DNA of 64,000 nucleotides from Ixodes scapularis (GCF_016920785.2 NW_024609857.1:6319189-6383188), one strand, 5' to 3'. Shown: positions 12,501 through 23,323, counted from the stretch's first letter. Made by a program: numbers and translations. The notes: a model not told the origin generated them from the sequence alone.

Positions 12501-15500
12501 TTTGCAATAATGTTTACTATACTTCGTTTCCCTTCAATCCCGACCGCAATTATCCGACGCTAAGATTTGATGGAGCAAATCAAACAGACCCAAAAGTGCA
12601 TCGTCGCGAAGTCCATTGTATTTGTGAGTTTTTTTTAGTTTTTTTTTTTTATTGCCGGATTGAACCAATCACGCAGAGAAACAAGGTGCAGGATCGCGGC
12701 GCATTCACTGTGCGTGATTGGTTTAGTTGGTGATAAAAGATGCGCAGAAGTGATGAGCGTTGTGATGGTGCACATTTTGTGCCGCTTGATTGGCTTAGCC
12801 GTATTGTGGCGTTGGTTTGGATTAGACTAATTGAAAAAAAAAAAAAGTATAGAAATGCTTGAAATGACTGGGGTGGGCCATTGTCTTGCCCTCCCCCCCC
12901 CCCCCCCCCCTCCTCTTCCCCCTTATCTGCTCCGACACCACTGCATAGCTTGCATCAACGTGGTCTGATTTCCCACGCGCTGCGAGCATTACCTCCACCG
13001 TGTTAAGCAGAGTAAATGGTTGGGCCAGATTCATATCGATGTTTAGAAAAAGTCCTGTTTTCTTCGACTTGCCCTGTCCTCGTCTCTTTCGACAATTTTC
13101 CTACGCATTATACCGTGGTAAGTTTGCACGGTTCAAATTAGCAGACTGAGAGCAAAAATGACCGCGAATTCCGCCCATGGCTGGCCGCCTACCCCCTGGC
13201 GCAGGTTCGAGAAGCTCTTCTCGGGCAAGTTCATGGGCGAGCTGGTGAGGAATGTCCTGGTGAAGCTGATCCGCGAGAAAGTGCTTTTCGACGGAAGGGC
13301 GTCCGAGACCATCCTCACTCAGAGAAGCTTCACCACGGCCGACGTGTCTCAACTCGAAGGGTGAGCGGACATTATGGTCCGCATTCCAGACGCTTTTCTG
13401 TAACAAACGTTGCTGGTCAACTCGGCTGGCAAAATTCCAGCGAAGAAACAACTCGCCACCCCCCTTCCTCTTCGCACGATGTTTGTCACCAATTGACTGA
13501 AGCGCTACTTTTCTTATACGTAACGGCAGTTTAGAGAGAAACCGTAGCGTGCAAAAGAGTGGGGTGCTTCGATCAAGTGGTAACAGGTATCGGAGAGATG
13601 GGAGCTTGCCGTCTAACCGCATGTAGCCACGCTGCTTGCAACTTGCTACCTTGCCCTAACCTAACATTTGATTTCATGTGTGTGTCGGCAGAGCCAAAGA
13701 TTTTGTGTGATATATGTGCATATCGACAAGATGCCGCACCGAGGTAACCCGATTATTAAAACAATATCTGATAGCTTTAAGACTTCTGAGGTATATGTCT
13801 ACGGCTATATTACATAGAGTGCCATTGCTAAATTCGCCTCCCCCCCCCCCCCCCTTCCCCGTTTACAAAAGTATTGGGCCTAAATCACGTCTTCGGCTGG
13901 CTTACTTAACGTCACTCACCGCCCATTGAATGGTCCCCGAAACAACAAAAAGAAACATCACAGAAGCCACCAGGGAATGATATGGTTGTCGGGATACTAT
14001 CAGTTAATTGTAAAAGCGAAAGCGTGGCAGATGAACGGGTAGCAGTGTCAATAATGTCGTTTAGTAAGTGCCATGCGGCACTTACTAAACGGCGTGTACT
14101 TTGAATGTCATTTGGCGTAAACGTCATTTTGGGTGCCCGTTTGACGGAGGTATTTGTTTGCGTCGACTGTCCGGCTGCCCATCACGCTAGGACAGAACAA
14201 GCTACTACCGTGCACAGGTGACACGAGGCACATGTATAAACTTGGATTTTCCTTTTACCTAATACACACTCGCTCGCTCACTATACCGTATAACAGCCTC
14301 AAGGTCGTCGGAGCGCAAAGCTCTCCTCTGGCCGTTTCAAGTGCTGAGCCGCCCACAAGATGGAACGTGATTACTTTGATTTTTCGATAATCCGGGAGGT
14401 ACTGATGACTATCGAGAGAAAGCATCGCCCGCTGAGGGCCGTGAATTCGTGGATCACACCTTCAGCGCCCGAGCTCCCTGCAGGCAACGCACACCACCAC
14501 GCGAAGGCGATCCTTGCGAGCTAGTTTCTATAGACTACGATGCCACAAAAATTAGTTTAATGTACAGCGCCGAAAACCTGATATCGGGAAAGGCTGGGGC
14601 TTATCCAGAGACCTCCTGCTAATGCGACTAATGCTTTACCACCGCCTTTTTGTTTTGTTTTTCTGCAACTAACTTTTAAAGTTTTATTCTTCCAGACGTA
14701 CGCTGGAAGGGTCTCCCAGACAAAAAGCTGCTAAAAACAGCTTGATGGGGTCTGGGAGACCGTTGCATGGGCCGCAGCTTTAACAACAAACAGTAAAAGC
14801 GTGTAGTCTTCTGAGAAGGCGTAATAACATAACTCTCTACGTACGGGAACGGTACAGGTCGAGAGCCGACACGGCCTCCTCGAAGGCCGACACGGCCTCC
14901 TCGGGGGCAGCTACAGGAGCAGCCGCTCGCGCTGACAACAAACCAGAGTGAGCAGTCTCGCCACGGAAACACTGACTTTTTTTTTGTCGATTTATTTCCC
15001 TAAATGCCCAGGAAAGCGATTTTGCAAATATAATAATCCTGTTCAATCATGCAGCATCAAACCCCCCTCCTCGGACACCACTATAGAGCATGAAGCTTAA
15101 GCCGGATAGGAAGTCGTCGGAGGACTGTCCATTGTACCGACTCAGAAGTCTGGTCGCAGGCGGGCCAAATTATTCGGCAACTTTGGAACTGATGTCATCC
15201 TCCGTCGAAAGTAAAAGCACCCAAGCGCGAACAAAAGAAAAAATATGGGCTCGATTTGCTGGCCGACGGTGCTTCCCGAGAGATGGGCACCCACCTGCTA
15301 GCACCAGGCATGACGGATCGGTCGCCGATCGTAAAAGTAGTCAAAGCTGCTCACTTATGATAACGTCTAATCGACAACATCCACGCAAAACATTTGACTA
15401 ATGGTATAATAAAATGAGAGAGCGCAATGAAGAAGTGTTACGAGCAAAAAGGATAGCGCTTGTCCTTCCTACTCTTTGTACCATCGCTTATTGTGCTGTT

Positions 15501-18500
15501 CGCTAGAACAACGGGGACTTCAGATTCGATTGTTTCGCGTGGATCAGTAATGTTGTTATTACTACATCCCTCGCTTGACAGCTCTCTTGAGACTCCAAGC
15601 GTCCGCTCGACCGCATCACCATGTTTTATTATTTTGTTTTTCTTGTCGCGATAGCGACGACGGAGAAGGACGTGCCCGGGAGGTCTTGGCCCGCATGGGC
15701 TACATCCGAGTCACGGAGGAAGACATCGCCATCGTCAGACACGTCTGCGGCGTGGTATCTGCCAGGGCAGCGCTGCTCGTCTCCATCTGTGAGTTACAAC
15801 CCGTGCTCGTAACCTCGCGCCCGTGGTTTGACTGCGCGTTTCCGCAGGCCTCGCTGAATTGCTGAACCGCATGGACAAGCCGAACGTGACTGTCGCCATC
15901 GACGGCTCGCTGTACAAGCACCATCCCAAGTTCCATCGCCTCATGACTGACTACACGACCGTCCTCGCCCCTAAGAAACCGGTGAGTGCGCTGCCGATGG
16001 ATGAAGCCACCAAGATAACACGAGGCCTACCCAAAGCCTGATACATTATACATTATACAAATACGGTATGCAGACAGTGTTTTAAGCCTCCCTTGTATGA
16101 CCGCCCTCTCACATTGACCACACAAGAACTCTCTGCGGACAGGTTCGATGCATGTATAAAGTGAGCATGATTAAGGCGTGTACGCAGATAATTTTGTAAT
16201 CATGTCTGCAGCCAACATCGTGTCTTTTGTATGATTTACGAGCAGTGTGATTGAGGCTTAATATTCCTAATGCTCCATACACTAGGAGAATCGGTTGCTG
16301 AACGTGTTAACGCGCAATAGCTCGCAGCCGATAACCTGGGTAAAAGAAAGAAGGACGGAAAACTCTTTCAAAATTGTGCGCGTGTTTCTTATTTGTTTTT
16401 TACGTGCTTGCTTATTTTTGCTCGTTACGCACATAAACTTTTATTATATTTGCACTCGTGTACCCGCTGCACCAGCATCATGTCCAACGGCGCAGCAGGC
16501 ATAGATGTAAATAAGTAAATGTACGCAGATTTCGGGCAAAACTGAGAAAGACCCGGATGAGCTCGCTAGATGCGTGCGCTGCTCGAGATATTTGCGTTGT
16601 CTTAATTTCTTTTATTTTCGCAAAGCTTTTTTTTAATACTTTTCTAGGTTTGATTTACAAACGAGTACCCTATCATTGGGGCAGATGATAGCTCGAATAA
16701 ATATTGTACTAATCACGTTTTCTCATTTCGCCCCATTCTATTTGAACATTCTCGTTTGAACCTTATCAAAACATCCAAACAGTCTTTTTTTTTCGCGTTT
16801 GGGCGTATTTGTATTTTATCCCATTCTCATTTTATCTCGTTCGCACTACGACCGAATGGCATGTAGTTCTCAGTCTTGCATTGACTCCGATGGCTCGTAG
16901 CGTACCTACGGAAGCGACCCGTGGGGCCGAAAACTCGCGACATGTCAAGTCTTTGGTCTTGTGGTCTTGTGCTTACTATTGGTCAGAGCCGCTAAAAGCT
17001 TGTTTTTCGTCGAAATACAAAATATACATGGCGCGAACCGTTTCAGCTATTTATGAAAGTAGTTTTTGTTCAGTATTTTAGATCAGAAAAGAAACAAATG
17101 CAGTTTATAAAGTTAAAAAACAAGAAATGACCCGTCGACATACCCGCCACAAAGCGGTGAAAAAAGCGGCGCATACTAGAAGGGTATAGCGGGATCACGC
17201 ACCGACGAGGCGGCGAGCGTAGAAAGGTTCCGGATCTACGCGGCGGCGCTGCGGTCGTATACGGGCTCGAGGATCCGACCGGTTCCGAGCGTTCTGAAAG
17301 CCTTCGGCGAGCAGGTTTGGCTAAAGGTTTGGCCTAGAGCCACTAAATGAGCTGCGCTTAAAGTATCGGCACTCCGTTCCCCGACATTGTTGTGGGCGCC
17401 GCCATTTTGGTGCTTGTGCAGAGCAGACGCAACTGCCGATCGTCATGATTCAAAAGCGCGACTTCCTCAGTATTAGATTCGGTGTTAGGAGGCTCATGTA
17501 ATATTTCTTTGCTTTGTCGCGAACTGTATAAACATTTGTGGAGGAAGGAAAAGCGTTTTCGCTAATGTTAGATAAACCTTTAGATAACTGGCAACCATGA
17601 TTTTAAGCCACAATATGGCCAAGTGTCGTTACTCTGAAGCGTAGCTTATTTAGTGGTACTATAGTTAGGCCGTTTGGCGGTATGGCAGCGCGAAGTGGCT
17701 CCCGTTCTGAACTGATTTTTACCAGGTGTTTGCTGTCGTTTGTGGCCAATAAAGTGTCATGCCGAATTAGTGTTTAATCGCTCAGCAAATGCGATTCGAG
17801 CCGCCCTGGCTGCCCGCTTCATACAGCCTATCCAACACGTGCCTTAGTGGCGCCCTCTCGAGCCGTCGACACGGAGTGCGGCAGCCGTGAGCGCTCGCTG
17901 AGCTCACTACTAACTTTTAAAATAAAGCGAAATTCGAGAAAAGTCACTACGTTCAGTGCTCTCAAGTTGGGTGCAAATTAAAAAAACAGTAAAAAAGTTC
18001 TTGCAGGGTCCCTTTAGATGGTTTGAAGGGATATGAACCGGCCCACTCCCAGTGCACCCATCGGCCGAGCAATTAAACGGGGGACATACGTAGCCGCCCT
18101 ATGACACAAAGGAGTAGCTCGGTGTTTTATTGCCCAGCGCCTGTGACCAGATCGGAACAACCCAACGAGCTTGTCGTGACCTTCACTGCATGCCTCAAGA
18201 GCACAACGGACGTATTTCAGAACCACTAGTCAAACCGCGGGACCTAAACACGTGTTCGTGTGAATAAGTCTCTTTGTGCATATTCGGTGACCAAGCCAGG
18301 CACGTAGCCAGGGGAGCGGCCCATGCCCCCCCCCCCCCCCCAAAAAAAAAAAAAAAATCTTCCATTTTGCTGGGGCCGGCTCTTCCCCCTCCCCCTCATA
18401 CAGAATTTTGTCATGAGCGGGACCCCCCCCCCCCCCCCCCCCCGAAACAAAATCCTGGCTACGTGCCTGGACTAAGCTATAACACCCACACTTCGAAGTG

Positions 18501-20666
18501 CACCCCTTTTGAGTTCTTATTACAGCAGTGCTGTGAGGAGCTCGTTTCCCCAGGATCGTGTCCTCCGCAAAGAAATGAAGACACCGAACTCTGGACACCT
18601 ACCGCCATCTATGAGCGACGGCGGTAAACCACGTATCTGGTTGCCGCCGTCGCTCATAGATGGCGGCAGCCTTCCCACTCTGGCTTTCCGACTTGCTGCC
18701 GGCCATTATTTTCCACTGTACAGCTCCGGTGGTCTTCCTTCTTCACCAAAGTGGAAAAGCTGAAGTTATTTTTTTTTTATATTTTAGAATGAAGCAAGGA
18801 TGTAACGAGAACGGATCAAATGCGGCGGCCCCAGTCGAGAAGGACGATTTGAGGATGGTCTCCTTTCGAGAAGGTCCAGACGAGAAGGTCGAAACTAGAA
18901 CAGGCTCGAGTGAGAACCACCCGGACCGAAAGCTGGCGCTGCAGAACCCAGGCATCCTGGGTTCAGTCCCCACCCTTGCCCGTTTTGATCTGGATGAGCA
19001 TCGTACCGGCGTGCGGTCGTGTATCACTACTGCGTGACGCACGTTAAAGACCCCAGGCTAGGGGGTATACTGCACCCGCTAAATTGCTCATTAAACAAAA
19101 GAGACGGTGTTTGCTGCAGACATGACTAAAGTAACTGCGGGCGCGCCTCGGGCATGTTTTAAGCATGTTAGCTTCATTTGTACAGTTGGAGCATATCTGC
19201 AGACAGTTTCTGTGTGCCCAATCTGATAGGTCCTTCATACGAGTAAGGCCTCATACAATGTCTGCATACTGCATTTTGTATGATCTGTTAACGGTGTCAC
19301 TGCGAGTTTAGCGGCAACTCGTGTCTTTAAAAAAAAAAAAATCTTACGAAACATTAAGAACATCTGGTTTGGTGTCGGCTTGTCACATATTCTCACGAAT
19401 ACGGTCTTCACCACTAAAACCGCATTAAAAAAGAAAATCTGGTTCTGCTTTTACCGCGAATGAAAATTAGAGTTAGACAGTTCGTTATGCACAAGAAAAT
19501 CCATGAGCATGCAAAACACCTGTTAGATATTCTTTTCTTTCCACATTTCAAGCAACGGAGGGAGCGGGTATTGCACATACAGCTACTATTCTAGATGAAA
19601 GGTGCAATTCGTGTTTCTTGCTAGTTGCGCCATTTTACGCGACCGAAATGCGTGAGGGCGCGCGACTTCAGGAAAAAAACTGGCGGCAAAACAGGCACGC
19701 CACAACAAAACGTCGAGCTCTTCCCCGCAAAATTTGCTTTAGCATACGTGTTAAAGCTGGTGAAAGACGGTGAGCAGAGTCAAGGGTCCTAAGCTACAGT
19801 GAGAGCTGGATGTGTATTGGACCAATGGCACCAGAAAACGTAAACGCAATTTGTTCAGTGTTGAAGCATCGATTGAATGCGAATGCTGTGCCATCCCTGC
19901 GCTAGAAGCTGTCACCTGATCAGTGTGTCTTACGTGTATGACGTCCGGTTATATGGGCCGATAACGTACGTAATAATTATGGCGTGCGTGTGTTTTTACA
20001 GCCGGAAGTGAGTTAGCCCAATGGGCGTCTGGTGTCTTAGCTGTAGCATGATGTATGAGCAGTGTGACCCCGGTCATAACCTCCTCTATACTCACAAAGC
20101 CTGGCAGTTTGACAGCGGAGGCATAGAGTGCCCGGTCGCAAATTTAGAGCGCGAGGATCTGACGTAGCACAGAGCATCGAAGAGCCGTTTCTCGGAGAAC
20201 CTGGACGTCAGCGCACAGCTTTTGCAGAGGCGAGGACACAAAACACACTTGTTCGCTCGGGAGAAGTGTGTTTCGGCGTCTCGCCGCAGCAGGGCGTCAG
20301 TCACGTGGCTCTCCTCTCATCTGTTGTCTGCCGCTCCAACTTTTCTCTTTCAGCGGCCGCTTCTCGTGGCATTCTGCCAGGCTTTGACAGTATATAGGAG
20401 GCTATGCCCCAGCTTAAGGGTGTTGGTGAGCTGGCTTAAAATGAACACCTTCATCGAAAGAGAGGCGGTAGATGGGCCGTCGCTGGGTTGTCCCCATTAC
20501 GTCCCAACCTGAAGTGAAGAGTTGTGTATTTACGACAAGTGACTGTTTTATGCAGTTCAAACTGATGCTGGCCGAAGACGGAAGCGGCAAGGGTGCTGGC
20601 CTGGTGGCCGCTGTCGCCGACAGACTCCGGAAGGTGCGCAGAGGCAGCGCGCAGAACGGACTTTAG
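1504..20666 (+). CDS. Hexokinase, single catalytic domain, 11 exons (first coding exon missing)
   Basis: Phosphorylates glucose and other hexoses with ATP, the first step of glycolysis; cytosolic. Exons: 1504-1666, 3410-3552, 5817-5892, 8347-8486, 8996-9095, 10814-10893, 12073-12185, 13205-13360, 15655-15788, 15848-15981, 20556-20666. All introns are GT-AG and every phase agrees, giving 449 residues plus an unseen N-terminus, normal for a 50 kDa invertebrate enzyme. Visible motifs in order: LALDLGGTNFRV (ATP phosphate loop), FSFPMIQKALNVG with TWTKSF (sugar binding), VVNDTTGTL (catalytic Asp), GTGSNACYLE (second phosphate motif), VEWGAFGD (sugar-binding Glu) and EDGSGKGAGLVAAV (adenosine site). 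Exon lengths 163, 100 and 156 equal those I recall for vertebrate hexokinases and glucokinase, and 76+140 equals their 120+96, so most intron positions are ancient. No catalytic residue is missing. Confidence 0.95.
2891..3115 (+). repeat. tRNA-derived SINE
   Basis: A B-box-like GGGTCCGATCCCC (around 2930) precedes CCGTTTCGATCTGGATGAGC. The same block occurs at 18938-18990, so this is one of two copies of a dispersed family. A (GT)n and poly-G tract sits just upstream (2838-2870). Confidence 0.55.
3410..3552 (+). CDS. Hexokinase exon: ATP phosphate-1 loop
   Basis: Acceptor ctccag. The exon completes a Glu codon across the junction, then encodes GEFLALDLGGTNFRVLHL and ends at GPGEK in phase 0 with donor GTCGGT, a slightly weak site. 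Confidence 0.93.
3794..3872. repeat. (TA)n microsatellite
   Basis: About 79 bp of uninterrupted alternating TA in the intron after the first phosphate-loop exon. Confidence 0.98.
3955..4045 (+). repeat. Penelope-type terminal fragment
   Basis: GAAGACGGAGAGGCAAACAG then GACGAGCGCTGACTATCAAC and an AT-rich tail. The order AAC-GGAC-AGCGCT-AACTCACAACT is also found at the outer ends of the Penelope-like element at 38335-38395, which suggests a solo terminus. Confidence 0.4.
4622..4784. repeat. Perfect 68-bp inverted repeat (fold-back)
   Basis: Arms 4622-4689 and 4717-4784 are perfect reverse complements by eye. The 27-bp centre itself contains a 10-bp stem with a 1-base loop (GACGTCTCAA and its complement), so almost the whole 163 bp can form one hairpin. 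Confidence 0.97.
5415..5490 (+). repeat. tRNA-like SINE head
   Basis: GACCGAGAGGCGTCC followed by GGGGTTCGATGCCC, resembling RNA polymerase III A and B boxes. No cloverleaf with a proper acceptor stem, so not a functional tRNA. Confidence 0.4.
5817..5892 (+). CDS. Hexokinase exon: connecting helix
   Basis: 76 bp encoding LFDFLADCIHDFMVTNDLLG and a few residues more, between acceptor tggcag and donor GTCAGT. The preceding exon ends in phase 0 and this one ends in phase 1. Confidence 0.92.
6196..6393. repeat. MITE (AAGCAATGC family), left half of a split copy
   Basis: Starts CACTCTAAAAAAAGCCCGTG and holds the symmetric core with GTGACATTAAGCAATGC and its complement. It stops at CTGCGTTTTT, and the rest of the element resumes at 6973. 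Confidence 0.75.
6394..6972. mobile_element. Composite insertion inside the MITE
   Basis: Contains two near-copies of a GTCCGGCG-GCCCCTGCTCGTGAG unit (about 6436 and 6501), a poly-A run at 6546-6582, and two diverged copies of a roughly 125-bp block (about 6636-6770 and 6803-6925). No coding capacity seen; origin unknown. Confidence 0.5.
6973..7093. repeat. MITE (AAGCAATGC family), right half of a split copy
   Basis: Resumes with CATATGTTTCGGCATCGTCA and ends TTTAGAGTG, the inverted terminus of the left half. Confidence 0.75.
8347..8486 (+). CDS. Hexokinase exon: sugar-binding signature
   Basis: Encodes GFCFSFPMIQKALNVG followed by ILVTWTKSFNCSGVVGQD, the hexokinase signature. It ends IDRRG in phase 0 before donor GTCAGT. 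Confidence 0.95.
8632..8744. repeat. Imperfect inverted repeat with AAACAGGACAAGCGC core
   Basis: Arms run from GTTAAACATATAAAAATAGC inward to AAGCGC and back out to ATATGTTTAAC, with a few mismatches. It shares the GGACAAGCGC word with several other fold-backs and with the Penelope-like element ends. Confidence 0.85.
8996..9095 (+). CDS. Hexokinase exon: catalytic aspartate
   Basis: Exactly 100 bp, the size of vertebrate exon 6. Encodes EMDIDIVAVVNDTTGTLVKG, where the Asp of NDT is the catalytic base, and ends LILG with the Gly split by the intron. Donor GTAAGC. Confidence 0.95.
9830..9964. repeat. Inverted repeat with 25-bp arms
   Basis: GCGTGCAACGCTGTCAAAGC at about 9832 pairs with its complement ending at 9964. 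A related CGGAGTATAGCGTTGCACGC word occurs near 10730, so a larger element may span 9790-10750. Confidence 0.7.
10127..10287. repeat. Dispersed 161-bp repeat, copy 1
   Basis: About 160 bp from GTGCTGTCTAGAGCGCATG to GCCAGTGAATACT, closely matching 47124-47284 on the same strand with scattered differences. Confidence 0.85.
10814..10893 (+). CDS. Hexokinase exon: phosphate-2 motif
   Basis: Encodes GTGSNACYLEKIEKIEKWEG and ends at HE in phase 0, donor GTAGGT. The EKIEKIEK stretch is a small internal duplication (gagaagatc repeated), absent from the vertebrate enzymes as I remember them. Confidence 0.93.
10928..11141. repeat. Fold-back MITE (GGATAGTGGGTAGAC family), copy 1
   Basis: Starts 35 bp past the donor of the GTGSNACYLE exon of hexokinase. 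Arms run from GCGGAGTGCAAGTTCGTC inward through GAAGGATAGTGGGTAGAC and back. A second copy is at 28604-28847. Confidence 0.85.
12073..12185 (+). CDS. Hexokinase exon: sugar-binding glutamate
   Basis: Encodes VVIDVEWGAFGDNGVLNFIK, including the Glu that contacts glucose, and ends in phase 2 (AC|G). Vertebrates join this and the previous segment in one 184-bp exon; here they total 193 bp. Confidence 0.94.
13205..13360 (+). CDS. Hexokinase exon: large-domain helices
   Basis: 156 bp, identical in size to vertebrate exon 8. Encodes FEKLFSGKFMGELVRNVLVK and continues to the SQLEG region. Donor GTGAGC. Confidence 0.95.
14059..14090. repeat. Perfect 14-bp hairpin
   Basis: GTTTAGTAAGTGCC, loop ATGC, then its exact complement. 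Confidence 0.9.
14710..14761. repeat. Nested hairpin
   Basis: Outer 12-bp stem GGTCTCCCAGAC, inner 6-bp stem AAGCTG, both perfect. Probably a small fold-back element. Confidence 0.8.
15655..15788 (+). CDS. Hexokinase exon: CGVVSARAA segment
   Basis: Starts after gcgatag and encodes DDGEGRAREVLARMGY, then VRHVCGVVSARAALLVSI. Donor GTGAGT. The next intron is only 59 bp, near the lower limit for splicing. Confidence 0.92.
15848..15981 (+). CDS. Hexokinase exon: DGSLYKHHP segment
   Basis: Encodes CLAELLNRMDKPNVTVAIDG followed by SLYKHHPKFHRLM, the conserved nucleotide-side strand, and ends KKP in phase 0 at donor GTGAGT. Confidence 0.94.
17341..17655. repeat. Candidate MITE with imperfect 20-bp inverted ends
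   Basis: CACTAAATGAGCTGCGCTTA at the left and its near complement at about 17634-17655. No protein is encoded between them. Confidence 0.5.
18296..18470. mobile_element. MITE with 17-bp perfect ends CCAGGCACGTAGCCAGG
   Basis: Perfect inverted ends at 18296-18312 and 18454-18470, with two poly-C tracts inside. I recall this terminal motif as widespread in metazoan genomes; the superfamily was not assigned. Confidence 0.8.
18510..18757. repeat. Fold-back MITE (CCGCCATCTATGAGC family), copy 1
   Basis: Central stem 18603-18667: CCGCCATCTATGAGCGACGG and its complement. Flanking blocks (CTCTGGACA on the left, CTTCTTCACCAAAGTGGAAAAGC on the right) are shared with the copies at 24050 and 36877. Confidence 0.75.
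18920..19090 (+). repeat. tRNA-derived SINE, second copy of the GATCTGGATGAGC family
   Basis: CCTGGGTTCAGTCCCCACC (B-box-like) then CCGTTTTGATCTGGATGAGC and TTAAAGACCCCAGG. Matches 2891-3115 in the tRNA-like part. Confidence 0.6.
20556..20666 (+). CDS. Hexokinase last exon: adenosine-binding motif and stop
   Basis: After a 4.6 kb intron, encodes FKLMLAEDGSGKGAGLVAAV and ADRLRK, then a basic tail and TAG at 20664-20666. Candidate polyadenylation signals downstream (for example near 21835 and 22281) are far away, so the 3' end is undecided. Confidence 0.94.
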   Translation, partial: FKLMLAEDGSGKGAGLVAAVADRLRKVRRGSAQNGL

Positions 20667-21238
20667 GCGCGGATCCCATCGATGGCCTTCCGGGATTCTG
20701 CGGTCTACGCTTCCAAGAACATAACGTGTACAAAGCATACAAAACAAGTTGAAACGATACACGCACTTGTCAACGAAAGATACTCGCTCAAACCGATGAC
20801 CATTCAAGTCCTGCATATTATTATTATTATTATTTTAAGGAAGCTATATACATTGTCGGCTGCTACCCTGAAGACCGGTTCTGACATTTATGTTTTGAGT
20901 ACGACCGACGACACTACGACCGCTTACGAACGCTCATGACGTGGTGTTATTACGTGTGGCTGTGGGAATTAAAGTCCGCACCGTACGTCGTAAACCTGCA
21001 ACCATACGTTTCACATATCATAGAAGGGACAAGGTGTTTGTTGCAAAGGTGATGAAAGATTTATTTGTGGACATGTCTCGGACATCTTGCAAGCATGTCT
21101 GCTCTAAACATACAGATTGAGTCAAAGGAATCGATGGCTGTTTGAACGGACGGTATAAATTGGTTTATAAACGTATCAAGCTAAAGTTTTGCACAGAGCT
21201 ACCTACGGAGGCCCTTTGCCTACGGAGGCCTCCCCCCC

Positions 21239-21269
<31 letters not shown>

Positions 21270-22390
21270 ACACAAATTCTTTTACCGTACACCATTTTTT
21301 TCTTCTAATGGAAACGGGTTTGTGTGCGATAAAGCCAGATCCCATTATATTCGAGACAAAATAAAAAGAAATAAAGAGGAAAACTTCGCTGTGGTGATTC
21401 AGCGGTGTTGCTTTTTGGGAAAATAGAACTAGTATTCGATAGCTGATGACCCTGACGCGCTAGAAAGATTAAAAACAAGGAGTTATGTATTTTGCTGATA
21501 AAGTTAGGAGGTGCATTGCATCGACGAAGATGTGTCAGACGTGATAAATTGACACTTGTTTGCATAGAAAGGAAACAGCGACAAATGTCACCAATTGTCC
21601 GGTAATTTTTTTAAAACTTTTTTATAAAATATTTTTTTGTTGCAATTAAAACAAAATTCAAGTACATCGGCTCTGTATTTTATTGTGTCATTCACATTCT
21701 TTGATCACTCATTAGTGGTGCGCTTCGGCGGTTTTGACATACCGATCTTCGAGCATACGTGGTGAGGGAGGTGGAGGTGGCAGTGCCGGGAGAAATTAAA
21801 AGGTTGACTTTTTTGCTTTGACTTTACACGGAAAGAATAAAACAAACTCGGGACAAAGGAGGACGAGCATATCTTTGAGCCACAAACTCAGAAAGCGTAA
21901 ATCGGAAGTGTCACAAGCGTCAGCTCAGTCCTATTACCTTATTGTCGTTCATGTCCGCATGTGCAATGACTGTTCCATGTTTCCAGATCATTAGAATTTT
22001 AAGAAGGTATATTAAGATGTTTGGCAGCGAAATCAGTCAATTACTCACCATCAACACAGTTGAAAGTAACCTGCATGCGACCTCACTTGGTTTTTTCCAA
22101 AGACGAGATCGACTGCTTGACTCCGGAACTAGCGTAGTTTCTCATCACTCCCCCTCAAACTGATTGTGCATTTTTTTTCTCGTATCATACAGTTTTTAAT
22201 TACTTTTTCTTACAAATTTATTTTTACACTTTCCTTTCTCTTCTTTTTAATTTCCGGGTGAAATTGCATAGAAGGCTTTTAATAAAAGTGCATCCACCTG
22301 GTTTCGAGTTGAAGGATGTGTCGCCTTATCCCGAGTTTGTATTGTTTTTTCTGTGTCAAGTCAACTTTACCAACACGCTCAACAGTTAAT
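20667..22390. other. Intergenic, downstream of hexokinase
   Basis: Contains an (ATT)n run near 20815-20834, poly-C followed by (CA)n at about 21233-21275, and AATAAA words near 21835 and 22281. No gene seen. Confidence 0.6.
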
Positions 22391-22586
22391 ATGACTTTTT
22401 TGTTGTTGTTTACCATCCTTTGTTTCTGGTTCGGAAATTGCGTAATCGATGGGAGCACTTTATCAAATGGTTATTGGAAGTATAAAGAGGCTGCTGCGAC
22501 GATGAACTTTTGCTACAACGATTTCAAGCATCCAGAAACCTCTGAAACAGCTTTAGCTGGCGGTGCAGGTGGACGTCTTGTCAAAG
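22391..22586 (+). CDS. Orphan first exon of a secreted peptide (candidate)
   Basis: The ATG at 22391 opens MTFLLLFTILCFWFGNCVID, a convincing signal peptide, followed by about 45 polar residues with one more Cys, ending GGRLVK at a good donor (GTAAGG at 22587). An in-frame extension upstream (from 22316) looks less natural. I found no continuing exon before gene 2 at 24558, so this may be the start of a gene whose other exons are unrecognisable, a relic, or chance. It resembles a tick salivary-type secreted peptide only in general form; no family is claimed. Confidence 0.35.
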
Positions 22587-23150
22587 GTAAGGACCGCACG
22601 TGTGCGCCATAAACTTGATAAGTTCACCTGGATACTATAATGGGAAACAGCTGAGAGTGTGTGCAAGTGGCACCAAACATAACCTTAAAGAACCCACTGG
22701 ACACACAACCCTAAATCGAAAATAACCAAAACACGCGACAGGCGGCGGAGGACCGCGTCTGTGGAATTCTCTTGGTGGATTTGGAGAGATACAAAAGTTC
22801 TGCGTGGTCGCGCCTTTGGTGCTTGAGGTAGATGCGAGCGTGCGCTTGCACGCCCAAAAAGATACCAACGGAACAGCGTTCTGAAACCGCTCTACATCCA
22901 CAAAGGGAATTTTTCCCAGTGGGAGCTCCAGATGACCAGTCAATTATTCCAGCATCGTAGTTCCGAAGCTGAGGCCCACCCGCACCAAGTGAAATGTTTG
23001 TCTTGCAACTAAGCAACCCAATGCGCTACAGACCCGGGCCTTGCCTCATACGGTCCTTGGAAGCAAATGGCGGCGCAGCACTCATTTGTGGCACGTGGCA
23101 CTCTCATTGGCACGACAATCGTTGTCGGTACTCGTGACGCCCGAGTCCCA

Positions 23151-23323
23151 CTATACTTCGTTTCACCTTATGTGCGAGCGAAGGCAAAGCTGCAAGCGCG
23201 AGCACGAAAGCTCCGTGCGTTAAGGCTTTGCTCGAGCGCGCGAGCTGGGGAGAAAAGTCAAAAGCGGTGGTCTCGCTCTTCTAGCTTTGGCTTCGCTCGC
23301 AGATAAGGTGAAATGAAGTATAG
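23151..23323. repeat. MITE with 20-bp inverted ends CTATACTTCGTTTCACCTTA
   Basis: Ends 23151-23170 and 23303-23323 are inverted with about one mismatch, and the fold continues inward (GCGAGCGAAG and GCTTCGCTCGC). Related CGGAGTATAG ends occur near 9800, 10735 and 26755. Confidence 0.75.
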
